From Defluviicoccus sp. (GTDB lineage Bacteria > Pseudomonadota > Alphaproteobacteria > MPNO01), in contig JAPPGP010000222.1 of NCBI GenBank assembly GCA_028821395.1, forward strand, positions 31,861-95,860: a DNA stretch of 64,000 bases, written 5' to 3'. Of the stretch, positions 34,937 to 43,509 are shown piece by piece. The position numbers and the translations under genes are program-made. Each line of letters opens with the position of its first letter. Position 1 is the first letter of the stretch. The notes below the pieces were generated by a model. That model did not search any database. It worked only from the letters and a program-made list of their open reading frames with translations, and was not told the origin of the DNA.

Positions 34937-35897
34937 GGCTCTCACCGTCATACAGGTGGCATTCTACGCGGCCCGCGGCATCGGTCACCGTCGCCGGCGG
35001 CACCGCGCGGCAGGTTTCCATCGCGCTCGGGCAGCGCGGGTGGAAGGGGCAGCCGGGCGGCGGGTCGAGCGGGTCGGGGAAGTCGCCGCCGAACGGTCCG
35101 GGCGGCAGGCCGAGCGCCGGGTCGGGCGTCAGGATGGAGCGCAGCAGAGTCTCGGTATAGGGGTGGCGGGGCGAGTCGAAGATCTCGGCCGTCCCGCCCA
35201 GCTCCACGAGGCGGCCGAGATACATCACCGCCACCCGGTCGGCGATATGCTCGACCACGGCGAGGTCGTGGCTGATGAACACGTAGGTCAGGTTGAGGCT
35301 CTGCCTGAGCTCCAGCAGCAGGTTCAGGATCTGCGCCTGCACCGACACGTCGAGCGCCGAGGTGGGCTCGTCGAAGACGACGATGGCGGGCCGGATCGCC
35401 AGCGCGCGGGCGATGGCGACGCGCTGGCGCTGGCCGCCGGAGAGCTGGTTCGGATAGGCGTGCACCAGATGCGCGGGCAGGCCGACCAGCTCCATGATCT
35501 CGGCGACGCGCGAACGGCGCTCCGGCTCGCTGCCGATGCGGTGGACGGCGAGCGGCAGGCCGACGATCCGTCCCAGCGTCTTGCGCGGGTTGAGCGACGA
35601 ATATGGGTCCTGGAAGACGGGCTGGACGCGGGCGGCGATATGCGTCCGGCCGACCTGGCGCATCGGCCGTCCGGCGAAGCGGATCGACCCGCCCGACGGC
35701 GCCAGCAGCCCGAGCAGCATGCGCGCGAGCGTGGTCTTGCCGCAGCCCGATTCGCCGACGATGGCGAGCACCTCGCCCTCCCGCACCGAGAACGAGACGT
35801 CGTCCACCGCGCGCAGCGTGGCCGGGGTCTCGAGCAGGCCCCTTTTCACCCGGAACAGCCGGGTGACGCGGTCGCATTCCAGCACCGGGGCGGTCAT
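34926..35897 (-). CDS. Dipeptide/oligopeptide-type ABC importer, ATPase (DppF-like)
   Basis: A 323-residue ABC ATPase. The Walker A is GESGCGKT (48-55), followed later by NQLSGGQRQRVAIARAL and VVFDEPTSALD. The C-terminal oligopeptide domain ends GCPFHPRCPSAMETC, the cysteine-rich motif of DppF/OppF. The ATG at 35897 overlaps the stop of the DppD-like gene (ATGA). Partner of the DppD-like ATPase and two permeases. The binding protein is probably the one at 24809-26338. Confidence 0.9.
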   Translation of the reverse strand: MTAPVLECDRVTRLFRVKRGLLETPATLRAVDDVSFSVREGEVLAIVGESGCGKTTLARMLLGLLAPSGGSIRFAGRPMRQVGRTHIAARVQPVFQDPYSSLNPRKTLGRIVGLPLAVHRIGSEPERRSRVAEIMELVGLPAHLVHAYPNQLSGGQRQRVAIARALAIRPAIVVFDEPTSALDVSVQAQILNLLLELRQSLNLTYVFISHDLAVVEHIADRVAVMYLGRLVELGGTAEIFDSPRHPYTETLLRSILTPDPALGLPPGPFGGDFPDPLDPPPGCPFHPRCPSAMETCRAVPPATVTDAAGRVECHLYDGESHDR

Positions 35898-36892
35898 GGT
35901 GGCGGCCCGCGCAGATGCGCGACGGGATGGACGCAGCGATAGGCGTGGCCGTTCTCGATCCGGCGTTCGACGTTGCCGTCGGTCCGGCAGCGCTCCTCCG
36001 CCCAGGCGCAGCGGTTGCGGAACATGCATCCGCTGTCGTCGCCGATCATCGAGGGCACGATGCCCGGTATGGAGCCCAGCCTGGTGCGCCGTTCCGTCCT
36101 TCCCGGCCAGGGGATGCAGTCGATCAGCCCGCGCGTATAGGGGTGGGTCGGCGCGCCGAAGATCTGCCGGCTCGATCCGGTCTCGACCACGCGCCCGGCA
36201 TACATGACGGCGATCCGGTCGGCGATGCGCGCGACGATGCCGAGATCGTGGGAGATCAGGATCAGTGCCATGTTGAACTCGGCCTGCAAGTCCTTGAGCA
36301 GGCGAAGCACCTGCGCCTGCACGGTCACGTCGAGCGCCGTGGTCGGCTCGTCGGCGACGATCAGGTCGGGGTCGCACATCAGCGCCATCGCGATCACGAT
36401 GCGCTGCCGGAGCCCGCCCGAGAGCTGGTGCGGGAACTGGCCGAGCCGCGTCCCCGGATTGACGATCCCGACCCGGGCGAGCAGGTACTCGGCGCGGTCG
36501 CGGGCTTCGCGCCGGCCGCTCCCGCGGTGGCGCATGTGGATCTCCTCGAGCTGATCGCCGATCGGGTAGACCGGGTTCAGCGCGGTCATCGGGTCCTGGA
36601 AGACCATGCTCATCCGGTTGCCGCGCAGGTCGGAGAACGCCCTGTCGGACAGCGCGCGGAGATCGGTTCCCAGCAGCTCGATCTCGTTCGCCGCGAGCCG
36701 CGCCCGGCGGGGCAGCAGCCGCATCACCGCGAGCGCGGTCATCGTCTTGCCGCAGCCCGATTCGCCGACGATCGCCAGCGTCTCGCCGCGCGCCGCCTCC
36801 AGGTCGACATCGCTGACCGCGTGCAGCGTGCCCGAGGGCAGCGCAATGTCGACCGAAAGGCCGCGCACTCGGAGGATGGCATCGCCCGTCAC
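35894..36892 (-). CDS. Dipeptide/oligopeptide-type ABC importer, ATPase (DppD-like)
   Basis: A 332-residue ABC ATPase with Walker A GESGCGKT (43-50), HQLSGGLRQRIVIAMAL and LIVADEPTTALD. Its C-terminal motif is GCMFRNRCAWAEERC. It overlaps the permease gene upstream by four bases (ATGA) and the DppF-like gene downstream by four bases, so all four genes form one coupled unit. Confidence 0.9.
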   Translation of the reverse strand: MTGDAILRVRGLSVDIALPSGTLHAVSDVDLEAARGETLAIVGESGCGKTMTALAVMRLLPRRARLAANEIELLGTDLRALSDRAFSDLRGNRMSMVFQDPMTALNPVYPIGDQLEEIHMRHRGSGRREARDRAEYLLARVGIVNPGTRLGQFPHQLSGGLRQRIVIAMALMCDPDLIVADEPTTALDVTVQAQVLRLLKDLQAEFNMALILISHDLGIVARIADRIAVMYAGRVVETGSSRQIFGAPTHPYTRGLIDCIPWPGRTERRTRLGSIPGIVPSMIGDDSGCMFRNRCAWAEERCRTDGNVERRIENGHAYRCVHPVAHLRGPPP

Positions 36893-37791
36893 CGGCCGCG
36901 GCCTTCGGGCACGGTGATGTCGCGAATGCCGTCGCCCATCAGGTTGATCGCGACCACCAGGAAGAACAGCGCCAGCCCGGGCAGCGCGATCAGCCAGGGC
37001 TTGAAGAACATGAAGCTCCGACCTTCGGAGATCAGCAGCCCCCAGGACGGGGTGGGCGGCTGGATGCCGAGGCCGAGGAAGGACAGCACCGCCTCCACCA
37101 GGATGGCGATGGCCATTTCGAGGCTGGCGATGACGATGATGTGGCTCATCACATTGGGCAGGATCTCCTGGACGACGATGCGCGCGTGCGACGCGCCGAC
37201 CGCCTCGGCGGCGGCGACGAACTCCTGCCCCCTGATCTGCTGAGTGACGCTCCGCGTGACCACCGCGAAGCGGTCCCAGAACAGGAAGCCGAGAATGGCG
37301 ATGAGCGCGATCAGCGAGCCGCCGAAGACCGAGACCAGCGAGAGCGCGATCAGGATGCCGGGCAGCGCCAATTTCACGTTGATCAGGTACATCACGACCG
37401 CGTCGACCCGGCCGCCGAAATAGCCGCCGACGATGCCGACGGTCGATCCCACGGCGCCGGAGATGACCGCCGCGCCGAACCCGATGAGCAGCGAGATCCG
37501 CGCGCCGAACAGGATGCGCGTCAAATAGTCCCGCCCGAGCGAATCGGTGCCCAGCGGATGCTCCCAGCTTCCGCCCTTGCCCCAGACCGGGTCGATCAGC
37601 CGGGCATCGAGGTTCTGGGTGAACGGGTCCGACGGCGAGACCCAGGGCGCGAAGACCGCCAGCAGCACCACGGCGAGCACGAACCCGGCACCGGCCAGGA
37701 AGCCGACATGGCTCCGCGCCCGGCGCCGCATGACCTCGCGCGGCGTCGGCGCGTCGACCCGGAATTCGTCTCTGAAGAGTCCGCCCGCCAT
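36889..37791 (-). CDS. Dipeptide/oligopeptide-type ABC importer, permease (DppC-like)
   Basis: A 300-residue inner-membrane permease with a roughly 35-residue cytoplasmic N-terminus, then LAGAGFVLAVVLLAVFAPW as first helix and six membrane segments overall. Family stretches are HPLGTDSLGRDYLTRILFGARISL and EFVAAAEAVGASHARIVVQEILPN (the EAA loop), with SFLGLGIQPPTPSWG near the end. It overlaps the downstream ATPase gene and lies three bases from the DppB-like gene. Confidence 0.92.
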   Translation of the reverse strand: MAGGLFRDEFRVDAPTPREVMRRRARSHVGFLAGAGFVLAVVLLAVFAPWVSPSDPFTQNLDARLIDPVWGKGGSWEHPLGTDSLGRDYLTRILFGARISLLIGFGAAVISGAVGSTVGIVGGYFGGRVDAVVMYLINVKLALPGILIALSLVSVFGGSLIALIAILGFLFWDRFAVVTRSVTQQIRGQEFVAAAEAVGASHARIVVQEILPNVMSHIIVIASLEMAIAILVEAVLSFLGLGIQPPTPSWGLLISEGRSFMFFKPWLIALPGLALFFLVVAINLMGDGIRDITVPEGRGR

Positions 37792-37794
37792 GGC

Positions 37795-38712
37795 CTAGCC
37801 GAGCCGGATGCGGGGGTCGAGGCGGGCGTTGATCAGGTCGGACGCCAGCGTGAGCACGATATAGGCGAGCGACACGAACACCAGGATCGACTGGACCACC
37901 GGGAAGTCGCTGCGCAGGATCGACTCATAGGCCAGCAGCCCGATGCCGTTGAGCGCGAACACGGTCTCGACGATCACCGATCCGCCGAGCAGGAAGCCGA
38001 GCGACACCGCGGCGAGTGAGACCACCGGCAGGATCGCGTTCCTCAGCGCGTGCTTGAAGAAGACCCTGCCGGGAGACAGCCCCTTGGCCCGCGCGGTCCT
38101 GACGAAATCGGCTTCCAGCACCTCCAGCATGCCGGTCCGGGTAAGCCGCATCAGGGCCGGCATCACCGCGGTGCCGAGCGCCACCGTCGGCAGGATGAAA
38201 TGGGCGAAGCCGGCCGACCCCGAGATCGGCAGCCACCTGAGCACCACGCCGAACAGGTAGATCAGGATCAGCCCGAACCAGAAATTGGGGATCGCCTGGC
38301 CGAACACCGCGATTCCGAGCGCCGCCCTGTCGATCGCCGTGTTGGCCCTGACCGCCGCCAGCACGCCGAGCGGGATGGCGATCACGAGCGCCAGCAGGAG
38401 GGAGTAGAGCGAGAGCAGCACCGTCACCCCGACCCGTTCCAGGATCAAATCCATCACCGGCTCGTTGGTGAACAGCGACTGCCCGAGATCGCCGCCGAGC
38501 GCGCTCCAGGCCCAGTCCAGGTATTGCTCGTGCAGCGGCTTGTCGAGGCCGTAGAGCGCCGCGATCTCGGCGACTTCGGCGGGGGTCGCGTCCTCGCCGG
38601 CGAGGTCGGCGGCGAGGTCGCCGGAGACCCGCAGCAGCGCGAAGCCGATGATCGACACGGTCACCGCGACGAGCAGCGCCACGCCCAGCCTTTGTACGAA
38701 GAAACGTCCCAC
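37795..38712 (-). CDS. Dipeptide/oligopeptide-type ABC importer, permease (DppB-like)
   Basis: A 305-residue permease with six membrane helices. It has the DppB-type start MGRFFVQRLGVALLVAVTV and the EAA loop FVRTARAKGLSPGRVFFKHALRNAILP. It is the first Dpp-type gene on the minus strand, 27 bases after the LigJ-like hydratase stop, so the hydratase, transporter, aldolase, dioxygenase and hydroxylase genes could be one long transcript from about 39753 to 31620. Confidence 0.92.
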   Translation of the reverse strand: MGRFFVQRLGVALLVAVTVSIIGFALLRVSGDLAADLAGEDATPAEVAEIAALYGLDKPLHEQYLDWAWSALGGDLGQSLFTNEPVMDLILERVGVTVLLSLYSLLLALVIAIPLGVLAAVRANTAIDRAALGIAVFGQAIPNFWFGLILIYLFGVVLRWLPISGSAGFAHFILPTVALGTAVMPALMRLTRTGMLEVLEADFVRTARAKGLSPGRVFFKHALRNAILPVVSLAAVSLGFLLGGSVIVETVFALNGIGLLAYESILRSDFPVVQSILVFVSLAYIVLTLASDLINARLDPRIRLG

Positions 38713-38739
38713 CCCGGGCTTCCCGCGCGGCGCTTCGGC

Positions 38740-39753
38740 TCACGCCTCCAGCTTGAAGACGCGGCGCGCGTTGCCGGCCAGGATCTTCTCCTTGTCGGCG
38801 TCGGACAGCCAGTCGAACCCCCGGATGTGGTGCGCGACATCGTCCATGTGGCGCCCGGTGTCGGGGTTGATCGAGGAGCCGACACCCGGGCATTCGGCGC
38901 CGAACAGGCACTGGTCCACGCCGGCAACCCGGATCAGCAGCTCGATCGCCTCGGGGGTATAGAGCACGGTGTCGTAGTAGAGGCGGCGCATGCGTTGGCT
39001 GAACCGCTCCGCACCCGCGCGGCGCAGGGTGCCGGACTCGAAGCGCCCGAGCTGGAAGGGGATCGCGCCGCCGCCATGGCTGACGACGATCCTTAGGTCG
39101 GGGAAGTCGTCGAGCACGGCCGAGTTGACCAGCCCGTAGACCGCGGTGGTCTCCTCGTTGATGAAGCGAAGCGAATAGGGCTCGCGCTCCGAGCGCGACC
39201 CGGTGCCGTGGATATGCGCCGGCACGTCGAGCTCGCAGAGCTTCTCGTAGAGCGGGTACCAGTAGCGGTCGCCGAGCGCGGGCGGATGGATTCCGGTGTT
39301 CTCGTAGGGGTCGGGGTTCAAGAGACAGCCCTTGAAGCCGAGCTCGCCCACGCAGCGCTCCAGCTCCCGGATCGCCATCTCCAGCGGCTCGCCAGCGGGC
39401 TGGGGAAGCCCGGCGATGCCGACGAAGCGGTCGGGGTAGAGCTGGGTCTCCCGGTGGATCATGTTGTTGCATTCCTCGTGGAACCACTGGACGAGGCGGG
39501 AAGGCTTCTCGGAGTGCATGAGCTGGAAGGGGCGCGGCGAGACGAGCTGCATGTCGGTGCCGAGCGCATCGATGTAGTCCATGTGGCTGTGGCCGGAGCC
39601 CGGGAAATGCTTCTTCTCGACCGCCTCGCGGATGTCGTCGTCGCTGACGCTCACCCGGCCGCGCCCGTGCGAGCCGCGATGCGACAGCAGCGTCGCCTTG
39701 TAGGCCCACAGCTCGGCCGGCGCGCTCACATGGGCGTGGCAATCGATGATCAT
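38740..39753 (-). CDS. Amidohydrolase-family protein, LigJ-like (4-oxalomesaconate hydratase type)
   Basis: A 337-residue metal-dependent amidohydrolase-fold protein. Likely zinc ligands are H6 and H8 (DCHAH), H182 (AHIHGTG), H226 (VSHGGGA) and E287 (LFGAECPG); the glutamate in the last motif is what LigJ-type hydratases have in place of the usual aspartate. The stretch AIRELERCVGELGFKGCLLN followed by PDP, and GDRYWYPLYEKLCELDVPAH, match LigJ closely by eye. LigJ hydrates 4-oxalomesaconate to 4-carboxy-4-hydroxy-2-oxoadipate, the substrate of the LigK-like aldolase nearby. The ATG at 39753 is preceded by GAGGGGAGGGG; a longer frame lacks the metal motif at its start. Confidence 0.82.
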   Translation of the reverse strand: MIIDCHAHVSAPAELWAYKATLLSHRGSHGRGRVSVSDDDIREAVEKKHFPGSGHSHMDYIDALGTDMQLVSPRPFQLMHSEKPSRLVQWFHEECNNMIHRETQLYPDRFVGIAGLPQPAGEPLEMAIRELERCVGELGFKGCLLNPDPYENTGIHPPALGDRYWYPLYEKLCELDVPAHIHGTGSRSEREPYSLRFINEETTAVYGLVNSAVLDDFPDLRIVVSHGGGAIPFQLGRFESGTLRRAGAERFSQRMRRLYYDTVLYTPEAIELLIRVAGVDQCLFGAECPGVGSSINPDTGRHMDDVAHHIRGFDWLSDADKEKILAGNARRVFKLEA

Positions 39754-40141
39754 GTCCCCTCCCCTCGGTCCGGCGATGCGAGCGGTACTATAGGCGAGTT
39801 CGCAAGGCGGCTCGCCCCCATCGCCATGCCTTGCCTCACTCGCCATGACCGGACTCGTTCCGGGCACCCATGGGCGCCGCCATCGCTCCTTACCGGCCGC
39901 CGTGCATGCGGAGAGGCCTTATGGATGGCCGGATCGAGTCCGGCCATGACGCGGTGGCGGTAGCGGTGGAGAGCAGGGAGAGCCGGGTGCGGCCCGCGTC
40001 TAAATTCTGGACCGGACGGCAGTGGACTTGTTCCGGCCATGACGTAGGGGGGTGGCGCGGGATATCTCCGCTCCGCCGCGCGGCGGCGCCCGGGATACGG
40101 TCGAAACGCGGTGGGGCGTCGAAGCGCCCCGGGCCGGGGCG
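39754..40141. repeat. Gene-free stretch with three REP-like units
   Basis: This 388-base gap separates the minus-strand catabolic run from the HAAT transporter block. No coding region is convincing. It holds palindromic units at 39841-39872, 39920-39951 (opposite orientation) and a half unit at 40021-40044, all variants of CCGGACTYGWTCCGG flanked by CATGGC or CGTCATG. The stretch probably also contains the promoter of the LigJ-like gene next to 39753; no clear -35/-10 was identified. Confidence 0.7.
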
Positions 40142-40792
40142 TCAGCCCTCGATCTGGTCGACGTTCTGGCCGCGCTCGATCATGTAGGTCTGCTCGACGA
40201 ACTCGACGCGCTTGTCGTCCGATTCGGCGATCAGCACGGTGAGCCCGTCCTGCTGGAGCTGGCGGATGGTCTCGCCCAGCTTGTCGCCGAGGCCGGGCGA
40301 CAGGCCCTCGAACGGCTCGTCCAGGAGAAGCAGCTTGGTGCCGCTCATCAGCGAGCGGGCGAGCGCGGCCATCTTCTGCTGCCCGCCGCTCAGCATCGAG
40401 GCGCGGCGGTTCACCAGCGGCGCAAGGTCGGGCATCCGGTCGTAGATGTAGCGCAGCCGCTCCTCGGGGCTCTCCGCCTTGGCGGCCCAGGCCGGCAGCA
40501 GGATGTTGTCCTCGACCGTCAGCGAGCCGATCAGCCGGCGGTCCTCGGGCATGTAGCCGATGCCGCGCTGGGCGCGCTGGTGCCCCGGCACCTCGAGCAG
40601 GTTCTCGCCGTCGAGCTCGATGCCGCCGCCGACCACCGGCACCAGCCCCATGACGCTCTTGAGCGTCGTCGTCTTGCCGGCCCCGTTGCGGCCCACCAGC
40701 GCGACCATCTCGCCTTGCGGGATGTCGAGGCTGATCCCGCGCAGGATCACGAAGGTCTTGATGGTCACCCTGATGTCGCCGAGCTTCAGCAT
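40142..40792 (-). CDS. HAAT ABC importer ATPase, LivF-like, system 1 (atypical)
   Basis: A 216-residue ABC ATPase with Walker A GRNGAGKT (34-41), MLSGGQQKMAALARSLM and LLLLDEPFEGLSP. It departs from canonical LivF: the segment after the first stretch reads YMPEDRRLIGSLTVEDNILLPAW and the usual VEQN switch is LIAESDDKR, as in the system 2 paralogue. It is the last gene of system 1, one base after the LivG-like stop. The transporter probably takes up amino acids, amides, urea or small aromatic acids; the ligand is unknown. Confidence 0.87.
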   Translation of the reverse strand: MLKLGDIRVTIKTFVILRGISLDIPQGEMVALVGRNGAGKTTTLKSVMGLVPVVGGGIELDGENLLEVPGHQRAQRGIGYMPEDRRLIGSLTVEDNILLPAWAAKAESPEERLRYIYDRMPDLAPLVNRRASMLSGGQQKMAALARSLMSGTKLLLLDEPFEGLSPGLGDKLGETIRQLQQDGLTVLIAESDDKRVEFVEQTYMIERGQNVDQIEG

Positions 40793-40793
40793 G

Positions 40794-41549
40794 TCATTCG
40801 TGCCCCAGAACGGCGCGCCTGACCTCGGGCTGGGCCAGCACGCTCTCCGGCTCGCCGTCGGCGACCACCCTTCCGGTGTCGAACACCAGCACCCGCCTGC
40901 CGTAGCGCTGGACCACGTCCATGTCGTGCTCGACGAAGATGGTCGTGATGTCGCCCTCCCTGAGCACGCCCACCAGCGTGTCCATGACCTGGAACTTGTC
41001 CTCGATGCTGACCCCGCTGGTCGGCTCGTCCATCACCAGCAGGGTCGGCTTGAGGGCGAAGGAGAGCGCGATGTCCAGGAGCTTGCGGCCGCCCTCGGGG
41101 AGCTCGCTCACCGGCCGGCTGGCGTAGGGTTCGAGGCCGAAGCGGTTGAGAATCTCCCACGCCTCGGGCTCCCAGGGATCGCGGTGCAGCGGCCGCCAGA
41201 AATTGCTCGACTCGCCCGACGTGGCGGCGAGCGACAGCAGCACGCCCTCCAGCACGCTCATGTTGGTGTAGAGCTGCGGGATCTGGAACGAGCGCGCGAC
41301 GCCCCGCTTGGCGAGATCGCGCGGCGCCAGATCGGTGGTGTCCTGGCCCATAACCAGGATGCGCCCGCTCTCCGGCTTGAGATATCCGGTGATCAGGTTG
41401 AGGAAGGTCGTCTTGCCGGACCCGTTGGCGCCGACGATGCCGACCAGCTCGCCGTTCCCGACCTCGATATTGAGGTCGTCGGCGGCGATCACCGCGCCGA
41501 AGCTGCGGTTGATCCCGACGGTCTGCAGGATGGGGGTGGTGTCAGTGAT
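40794..41549 (-). CDS. HAAT ABC importer ATPase, LivG-like, system 1 (probable AUC start)
   Basis: An ABC ATPase with Walker A GANGSGKT, VSELPEGGRKLLDIALSFALKP and LLVMDEPTSGVSIEDKF, and the H-loop in FVEHDMD. A GTG at 41492 is the first standard start, giving 232 residues, but it would remove the first beta strand and the A-loop aromatic. The open frame upstream encodes TDTTPILQTVGINRSFGAV, which aligns with the N-terminus of the system 2 LivG (VVLNVQGLEKSFGAV). No ATG, GTG or TTG exists there. An ATC at 41549 sits about eight bases after AGAGGGGG and overlaps the LivM stop region, so a non-standard AUC start is proposed (251 residues). Confidence 0.72.
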   Translation of the reverse strand: MTDTTPILQTVGINRSFGAVIAADDLNIEVGNGELVGIVGANGSGKTTFLNLITGYLKPESGRILVMGQDTTDLAPRDLAKRGVARSFQIPQLYTNMSVLEGVLLSLAATSGESSNFWRPLHRDPWEPEAWEILNRFGLEPYASRPVSELPEGGRKLLDIALSFALKPTLLVMDEPTSGVSIEDKFQVMDTLVGVLREGDITTIFVEHDMDVVQRYGRRVLVFDTGRVVADGEPESVLAQPEVRRAVLGHE

Positions 41550-42510
41550 GGTCGCCCCCTCTGTCCTTGCCGGTGATCCGCGCCTCGATGCGCTGGTAGA
41601 TCGCCCACAGCCCGCCCGGCTGGAACAGGATGATCAGCAGCATGATGATCCCCATCATCATCTGCCAGGCGAGCGGGAAGTATTTCGACGCGTAGGTCTG
41701 CAGGAACTCGAAGACCAGCGCGCCCAGCATCGGCCCAGGCACGCCGCCGAACCCGCCCAGCAGCGCGACGAAGACGAACTCGCCCGACTGGATCCAGAAC
41801 GCGTCCTCCGGGACGATATGGCCGATGGTGAACGCCGCCATCACGCCCGCCACCCCGCCCAGCGTGCCGGCCAGGAGATAGGTCCGGTAGACCACCTGGC
41901 GGACCGCGACTCCGGAATACTCGATGCGGATCTCGTTGTCGTACATCGCGCGCAGGAAATACCCGGCGGGCGAGGCCATGAAGCGATAGACCACCAGGGT
42001 GACGATGCCCACCATGGTCAGCGCGAAATAGTAGTAGCCGTAGGAGTCCCCCGGCAGGCTGATCCCGGCCAGCGTCGCGGTGCCGATCGCCAGCCCGTCG
42101 GTGCCGCCGGTGACCCAGTAGAGCTTGAGCAGGGCGCCGAACAGCATCATCGAGAAGGCGAGGTTCAGCATGGCGAAGAAGACCTCGCGGTAGCGCGCCA
42201 TGACGATGCCGACCAGCGCGGCCATGATGAAACCCGCGAGCGCCCCGAGCGGGACCAGGAAGAGCAGCTCCTTGACGCCCAGCCACTTGACGCAGAACCC
42301 GACCGCATAGGCGCCGGTCGCGTAGTAGAGCGCGTGGCCGAAGGTCAAGAGTCCGCCGCGCAGCAGGACCGAGACGCCCATCACCGCGATGAACATGAAC
42401 ATCGCCTTGGTGAGCACGAACAGGATCCAGCCGGGCAGGAAGGGCGGCACCGCGATCAGCAGGGCGGCGGCGGCCACGCCGGCGCGCGGCAGGGCTCTCC
42501 AGTTCATCAT
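41542..42510 (-). CDS. HAAT ABC importer permease, LivM-like, system 1
   Basis: A 322-residue permease with about nine to ten membrane segments and the LivM-type stretches GGLLTFGHALYYATGAYAVG, FFAMLNLAFSMMLFGALLKL and VALLGGFGGVPGPMLGALVFE. It overlaps the LivH-like gene upstream by four bases and runs into the LivG-like gene downstream. C-terminal residues (TGKDRGGDHH) are hydrophilic. Confidence 0.9.
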   Translation of the reverse strand: MMNWRALPRAGVAAAALLIAVPPFLPGWILFVLTKAMFMFIAVMGVSVLLRGGLLTFGHALYYATGAYAVGFCVKWLGVKELLFLVPLGALAGFIMAALVGIVMARYREVFFAMLNLAFSMMLFGALLKLYWVTGGTDGLAIGTATLAGISLPGDSYGYYYFALTMVGIVTLVVYRFMASPAGYFLRAMYDNEIRIEYSGVAVRQVVYRTYLLAGTLGGVAGVMAAFTIGHIVPEDAFWIQSGEFVFVALLGGFGGVPGPMLGALVFEFLQTYASKYFPLAWQMMMGIIMLLIILFQPGGLWAIYQRIEARITGKDRGGDHH

Positions 42511-43403
42511 ATCCGTCGGAGCTCCACTTCGCCGAAGAGCCCCTGGGGCCGGATCACCAGCACCAGGATCATGATCAGGTAGACCGCCATGAGCTCGACC
42601 TCGGGCGCGAGATGGATGGCGAGCGCGCGCGCGAAGCTGACCACGACGGCGCCGACCGCCGCGCCCTCGATGCTGCCCATGCCGCCGATCGCGATCACCG
42701 CGAAGGCGAGCACGACCACTTCCAGCGCGAATTGCGGCACCACGGCGATCTTGGGCGCGACGAAGGCGCCGCCGAGCGCCGCGGCCAGCGCGCCGACGGT
42801 GAACGCGACGGTGAAGATCAGGTTGACGTTGATGCCGATGGCTTGGCTCACCTCGCGGTCGGCGATCACCGCGATGACCAGCTTGCCGAAGCGCGTGGCC
42901 CGCACCATCCAGACCAGCGCGGCGCCGAACACCACCGCGACGCCGACCAGCACGAAGTCGTACCAGGGGTAGATGATCCCGCCCACCTTGAACCGGCCCA
43001 GCATCGAATAGGGCTCGGAGATGAACAGCGGCTCCATGCCCCAGATCAGCTTCATCCCGTCATCGAGGATCAACAGGATCGAGAAGGTGAGCAGCAGCTG
43101 GATATGCATGTCGCTGCCGTAGATCCGGCGCAACAGCAGACGCTCGATGATCGGCCCGATGAGAAAGCCGATGATCACCGCGCCCAGCAGCAGCATCGCG
43201 TAGGTGAGCACCGGCGGCAGGTCGACCTCGAGCACCCAGAGCGCGAGCCAGGTGCCCATATAGGCGCCGAGCGCGTAGATGCCGCCATGCGAGACGTTGA
43301 GGATGCGCATGACGCCGAAAACGACGGTCAACCCGACGGACAGCAGGAACAGCGTCGCCGCGTAGTTGATCGCGTCGAAGACGATGATGGTGAGAAGGTT
43401 CAT
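42507..43403 (-). CDS. HAAT ABC importer permease, LivH-like, system 1
   Basis: A 298-residue permease with about eight membrane segments. LivH-type stretches are GLTVVFGVMRILNVSHGGIYALGAY and FAVIAIGGMGSIEGAAVGAVVV, the latter being the cytoplasmic coupling loop. Separated from the binding-protein gene upstream by 106 bases containing a strong hairpin. Confidence 0.9.
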   Translation of the reverse strand: MNLLTIIVFDAINYAATLFLLSVGLTVVFGVMRILNVSHGGIYALGAYMGTWLALWVLEVDLPPVLTYAMLLLGAVIIGFLIGPIIERLLLRRIYGSDMHIQLLLTFSILLILDDGMKLIWGMEPLFISEPYSMLGRFKVGGIIYPWYDFVLVGVAVVFGAALVWMVRATRFGKLVIAVIADREVSQAIGINVNLIFTVAFTVGALAAALGGAFVAPKIAVVPQFALEVVVLAFAVIAIGGMGSIEGAAVGAVVVSFARALAIHLAPEVELMAVYLIMILVLVIRPQGLFGEVELRRI

Positions 43404-43453
43404 CCCGCGCCGGACCCCCGCTGTCTACCCCGGAACGGCCGTCCGAGCCGGGC

Positions 43454-43479
43454 CGCGAGGGGGGCTGTGCCCCCTCGCG
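43454..43479. other. Intercistronic hairpin after the binding-protein gene, HAAT system 1
   Basis: CGCGAGGGGG (43454-43463) pairs with CCCCCTCGCG (43470-43479) over 10 bp around a six-base loop. It lies between the stop of the binding-protein gene (43510) and the LivH-like start (43403) on the minus strand. No T-run is present. Probably a stability or attenuation element. Confidence 0.55.
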
Positions 43480-43509
43480 CCGCGGTTCGGTGGGCCGCGA
43501 AACGGCCGG

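Noticed and set aside
39841..40044. Possible CRISPR-like array
   Set aside because: Units are palindromic, alternate in orientation, are unevenly spaced and lack unique spacers of constant length; no cas genes are present.
40794..41549. Frameshift or pseudogene at the start of LivG system 1
   Set aside because: The reading frame is continuous through the conserved N-terminus and the rest of the ATPase is intact; only the start codon is unusual.
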